Shown: positions 61,459 through 64,000 of the stretch, in pieces
Layout: every line of letters begins with the position of its first letter
Numbering within the stretch: the first letter of the stretch is position 1
Assembly: GCF_017963645.1 (NCBI RefSeq)
Contig: NZ_JAGMWN010000002.1
Span: forward strand, 124,001-188,000
Direction of reading: 5' to 3'
Source: Marivibrio halodurans
GTDB taxonomy: Bacteria; Pseudomonadota; Alphaproteobacteria; UBA8366; Aestuariispiraceae
Length of the DNA: 64,000 nt
Notes under the pieces: model-generated
Told to the model about the DNA's origin: nothing
Seen by the model: the letters and a program-made list of their open reading frames with translations, nothing else
Databases searched by the model: none
Made by a program: the position numbers and the translations under genes

Positions 61459-64000
61459 ATGGACGCGCTGAAAGCACTGCTGCTTCCCCTGATCAACGAT
61501 ATCGGACTGTTGTCCCTCATGGTGCTCGTCGTCGGGGGACTTCGCGCACGCTATGGCATCGATGGCGTGGCGCTTCGGCGGGATATCCTGACGGGGCTCG
61601 CCTTCGGGGCGATGGCATCGCTCGTGATGTTGCAGCCGGTTCCGCTACCGCATGGGGCCGTGGCCGACCCGAGGGCGGGTCCCTTGCTGCTCGCCGGCTA
61701 TTTCGCCGGTCCGTTCGGCGCGGCCGTCACGGCCGCCATGGGGGCGGCCACGCGCTACTATGTGGTGGGTGGTCCCGTCGCCCTGGGAGGCGCGGTCAGT
61801 TTCGCGCTCTATGCGATGGCAGGCCTCGGCGCGGGCTATTTGCTCAAGCGCCGCCGGCGCCCGCTCTCCGCGCCGGTCCTGGTCGGGATCGGGGTCGTCG
61901 GGACCGTGGCGGTCATCCCGTCCTTCTTCATAAGCGTCACGCCCGAGGTGGCGCTGGAAATTCTCGCCGTCGCGGGACCGACCGTGCTCGGCGCGAATAT
62001 CGTCGCGACCCTGCTCGTCGGCCTAGTCCTTACCGAGGCGGCGCGCATGGCCGACAGCCGGCGGCGCGAGATTCAGACCCGCGAGGAACTCCGTAAGCTC
62101 GCCTTGGTCGCCGACCGCACGACCAACGGCGTGATCATCTCCGACCGGTTCGGCATGATCGACTGGGTCAATGAGGGCTTCACCCGAATGACCGGCTATT
62201 CCCTCGACGAGGTGCGCGGCCTGAAACCCGGCGCGTTCCTGCAGGGACCGGGAACCGATCCGGAAACGCGCGCCCATATCAGCGAACAGCTTAACGCCGG
62301 CCTGCCCGTGTCCACGGAAATCCTGAACTATCATAAGTCGGGGGGGGAATATTGGGTGGCCGTCGACATCCAACCCGTGGAGACGGTGGGTGAACTGACA
62401 GGTTTCATCGCTATCCAGTCCGATATCACGCGTCGCAAGAAGCTGGAACTCAATCTTCTTCAGGCGGAAACGGTCGCGCGGACCGGCAATTGGGAATATG
62501 ATCTGCGAACCGGCGCGGCGGTATGGTCGCGCGGTGTCTTCGAGCTGTTCGAGGTGCGCGAGGCGGATGGCGCGCTCGATTTCGATCAGGTTCTCTCCAT
62601 CATCCATTCCGAGGACCGCGACCGGCTGCGCAACAAGATCACGCAGACCCGGAAGACCGGGGCGGCGTTTCGGGTCCGGGTCCGCGCCCTGGTTCACGGC
62701 AGGACGGTGTGGGTCGAACTGGTCGGCGATGCGGATCGCGCCCGTGGCCAGACCCAGCGCGTCTTCGGCATCATACAGGATGTGACGATGATCGCGGAGC
62801 GCGAGGAGCAATTGCTGGCCGCGCGCGAGCAGGCGGAACTCGCCAACCGCTCCAAGAGCCAGTTCCTCGCCAATATGAGCCACGAAATCCGCACCCCCAT
62901 GAATGGGGTGCTCGGCATGGCTTCCTTGCTGTTGCAATCCGATCTGAGTCCGGAGCAGAAGCGTTTCGTGCGCACGATTCATGAATCGGGCACGATTTTG
63001 CTGACGACAATCAACGAGATCCTCGATTTCTCCAAGATCGAGGCGGGGCACGTCGATATCACGCCGGGCCCGTTCGACATCCGCCTCCAGGTCGACAGGG
63101 TCCGGGATCTGTTCATGGTCCAAGCGAGCGAGAAGGGGCTGACCTTCTCCGTCGAGGTCGCTGACGACGTGCCGCGCGCCTTGGTGGGCGACGGCGATCG
63201 TATCCATCAGATCCTGGTCAATCTGCTCGGCAATGCGATCAAGTTCACGGCCGAGGGCGTCGTTCAGCTTTCCGTTTCCGTCGAACGGGAGCGATTGGAC
63301 CAAGCCGCCGGCGATGCGACGCATGTCGTGCGTTTCGACGTGGCCGATACCGGGATCGGGATTGAATCGGAGGCGTGTGAACGACTCTTCTCCAGCTTCA
63401 CCCAGGCGGACAGCAGCATCGCCCGGCGTTATGGCGGCACGGGGCTTGGTCTCGCCATCTCGCGCCATCTGTGTAGCTTGATGGACGGGACGATCGAGGT
63501 CGAGAGCGCGCCGGGCAAGGGCAGTGTCTTCACGCTTCGATTACCGCTCCGCGAGACCGCCGGGACGGGCGGGAACCGGACGGAGGCATGGGGCTCGCCC
63601 ATGGATGTGGGATCGCTCTCCATCCTGCTGGCCGAGGATAATGAGGTGAATCAACTCGTCGTCGGCGCGATGCTCTCCGCGCTGGGTCATCGCTATGAGG
63701 TCGCGAACAACGGCGCGGAAGCGATCCGGGCCTTGCGCGGCGCACGCTATGATCTCGTCCTGATGGATGTCCATATGCCGGAGGTCGACGGCGTGACGGC
63801 GGTGAAATCGATCCGGGCCTCCGATATGGATCAGCGCGACATTCCCGTGATCGCCTTGACCGCGGACGCTCTGGACGGCCGTCGGGAGCATTATCTCTCG
63901 CTCGGCATGAATGACTATCTGACCAAGCCGATCGATATGCGCGCGCTGGCCGCCGCGCTTCGCCGCGCGGTGCCGGGGCGCCGGCCGGCCGTCCTTCGCG
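61459..64000 (+). CDS. Hybrid sensor histidine kinase (5TM-LYT, PAS, HisKA, HATPase, REC), 3' end outside the window
   Basis: The frame is open from ATG 61459 to the end of the window (847 codons seen). Residues about 1-200 contain several membrane segments of the 5TM-LYT type found in LytS-like sensors. Two PAS domains follow (about 215-335, with DRTTNGVIISDRFGMIDWVN, and about 340-445). HisKA has His475 in NMSHEIRTPMNG; the ATPase domain (about 590-700) has DTGIGI and GGTGLGLAIS; the REC domain has Asp770 in LVLMDVHMPE. More domains may follow. No response-regulator gene is visible. AGGA lies before the ATG. Confidence 0.9.
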   Translation, partial: MDALKALLLPLINDIGLLSLMVLVVGGLRARYGIDGVALRRDILTGLAFGAMASLVMLQPVPLPHGAVADPRAGPLLLAGYFAGPFGAAVTAAMGAATRYYVVGGPVALGGAVSFALYAMAGLGAGYLLKRRRRPLSAPVLVGIGVVGTVAVIPSFFISVTPEVALEILAVAGPTVLGANIVATLLVGLVLTEAARMADSRRREIQTREELRKLALVADRTTNGVIISDRFGMIDWVNEGFTRMTGYSLDEVRGLKPGAFLQGPGTDPETRAHISEQLNAGLPVSTEILNYHKSGGEYWVAVDIQPVETVGELTGFIAIQSDITRRKKLELNLLQAETVARTGNWEYDLRTGAAVWSRGVFELFEVREADGALDFDQVLSIIHSEDRDRLRNKITQTRKTGAAFRVRVRALVHGRTVWVELVGDADRARGQTQRVFGIIQDVTMIAEREEQLLAAREQAELANRSKSQFLANMSHEIRTPMNGVLGMASLLLQSDLSPEQKRFVRTIHESGTILLTTINEILDFSKIEAGHVDITPGPFDIRLQVDRVRDLFMVQASEKGLTFSVEVADDVPRALVGDGDRIHQILVNLLGNAIKFTAEGVVQLSVSVERERLDQAAGDATHVVRFDVADTGIGIESEACERLFSSFTQADSSIARRYGGTGLGLAISRHLCSLMDGTIEVESAPGKGSVFTLRLPLRETAGTGGNRTEAWGSPMDVGSLSILLAEDNEVNQLVVGAMLSALGHRYEVANNGAEAIRALRGARYDLVLMDVHMPEVDGVTAVKSIRASDMDQRDIPVIALTADALDGRREHYLSLGMNDYLTKPIDMRALAAALRRAVPGRRPAVLR

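Overview
The window is a gene-dense, high-GC chromosomal segment, apparently from an alphaproteobacterium of Rhodospirillales type. That assignment is an inference from gene content and order: carB-greA; ubiG diverging from lysC-ptsP; a RodZ-like gene, ispG, hemA-prfA-prmC, a DUF4167 gene and clpB; argJ-mutT beside secA; heterotetrameric sarcosine oxidase soxBDAG; and an FDH3-type formate dehydrogenase fragment. I saw no tRNA, rRNA, CRISPR array, insertion sequence or prophage.

Layout. 1-4.1 kb: end of an ELM1-like gene, an HD-domain oxygenase/hydrolase gene and a gamma-butyrobetaine-hydroxylase-like 2-oxoglutarate (2OG) dioxygenase gene, with a divergent LysR gene, then a second 2OG oxygenase. 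4.1-9 kb: a 640-residue protein of unknown family, a GNAT acetyltransferase, a DUF1127 protein and two LysR regulators. 9-14.5 kb: greA, carB and an OpgC-like membrane protein. 14.6-17.5 kb: a ThDP enzyme with a divergent AraC regulator. 17.6-21.6 kb: a broken-up formate dehydrogenase locus (WD40-cytochrome c protein, fdh3B, a shortened DUF6505 gene, DUF6352). 21.6-38.5 kb: housekeeping block (ubiG, lysC, ptsP, RodZ-like, ispG, hemA, prfA, prmC, DUF4167, MOSC, orphan, clpB). 38.8-47.5 kb: a second dioxygenase/HD-oxygenase pair, a CaiB-type CoA-transferase and soxBDAG. 47.5-51.5 kb: a small coiled-coil protein, a cobalamin-riboswitch-controlled HupE transporter, and a DNA exonuclease with an ATP-dependent ligase. 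51.5-60.1 kb: mutT, argJ, a parvulin isomerase, secA and the reverse transsulfuration pair. 60.1-64 kb: a metallo-beta-lactamase-fold protein and a hybrid histidine kinase that runs off the end.

Most notable content. Two separate gene pairs each combine a gamma-butyrobetaine-hydroxylase-like 2OG dioxygenase with an HD-fold protein. The second HD protein carries every iron ligand and the Tyr/Glu/Lys signature of PhnZ, the diiron oxygenase that cleaves alpha-hydroxyphosphonates. This architecture is that of TmpA/TmpB, which turn (2-trimethylaminoethyl)phosphonate into glycine betaine and phosphate. It sits just upstream of sarcosine oxidase, an enzyme of glycine betaine breakdown. I propose a phosphonate-to-betaine-to-glycine route, with carnitine chemistry as the main alternative. 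Other points are the uncharacterised 2OG-oxygenase/640-residue pair, the B12 riboswitch on HupE, the split formate dehydrogenase locus with a GntR-type operator, and short tandem repeats in several intergenic gaps.
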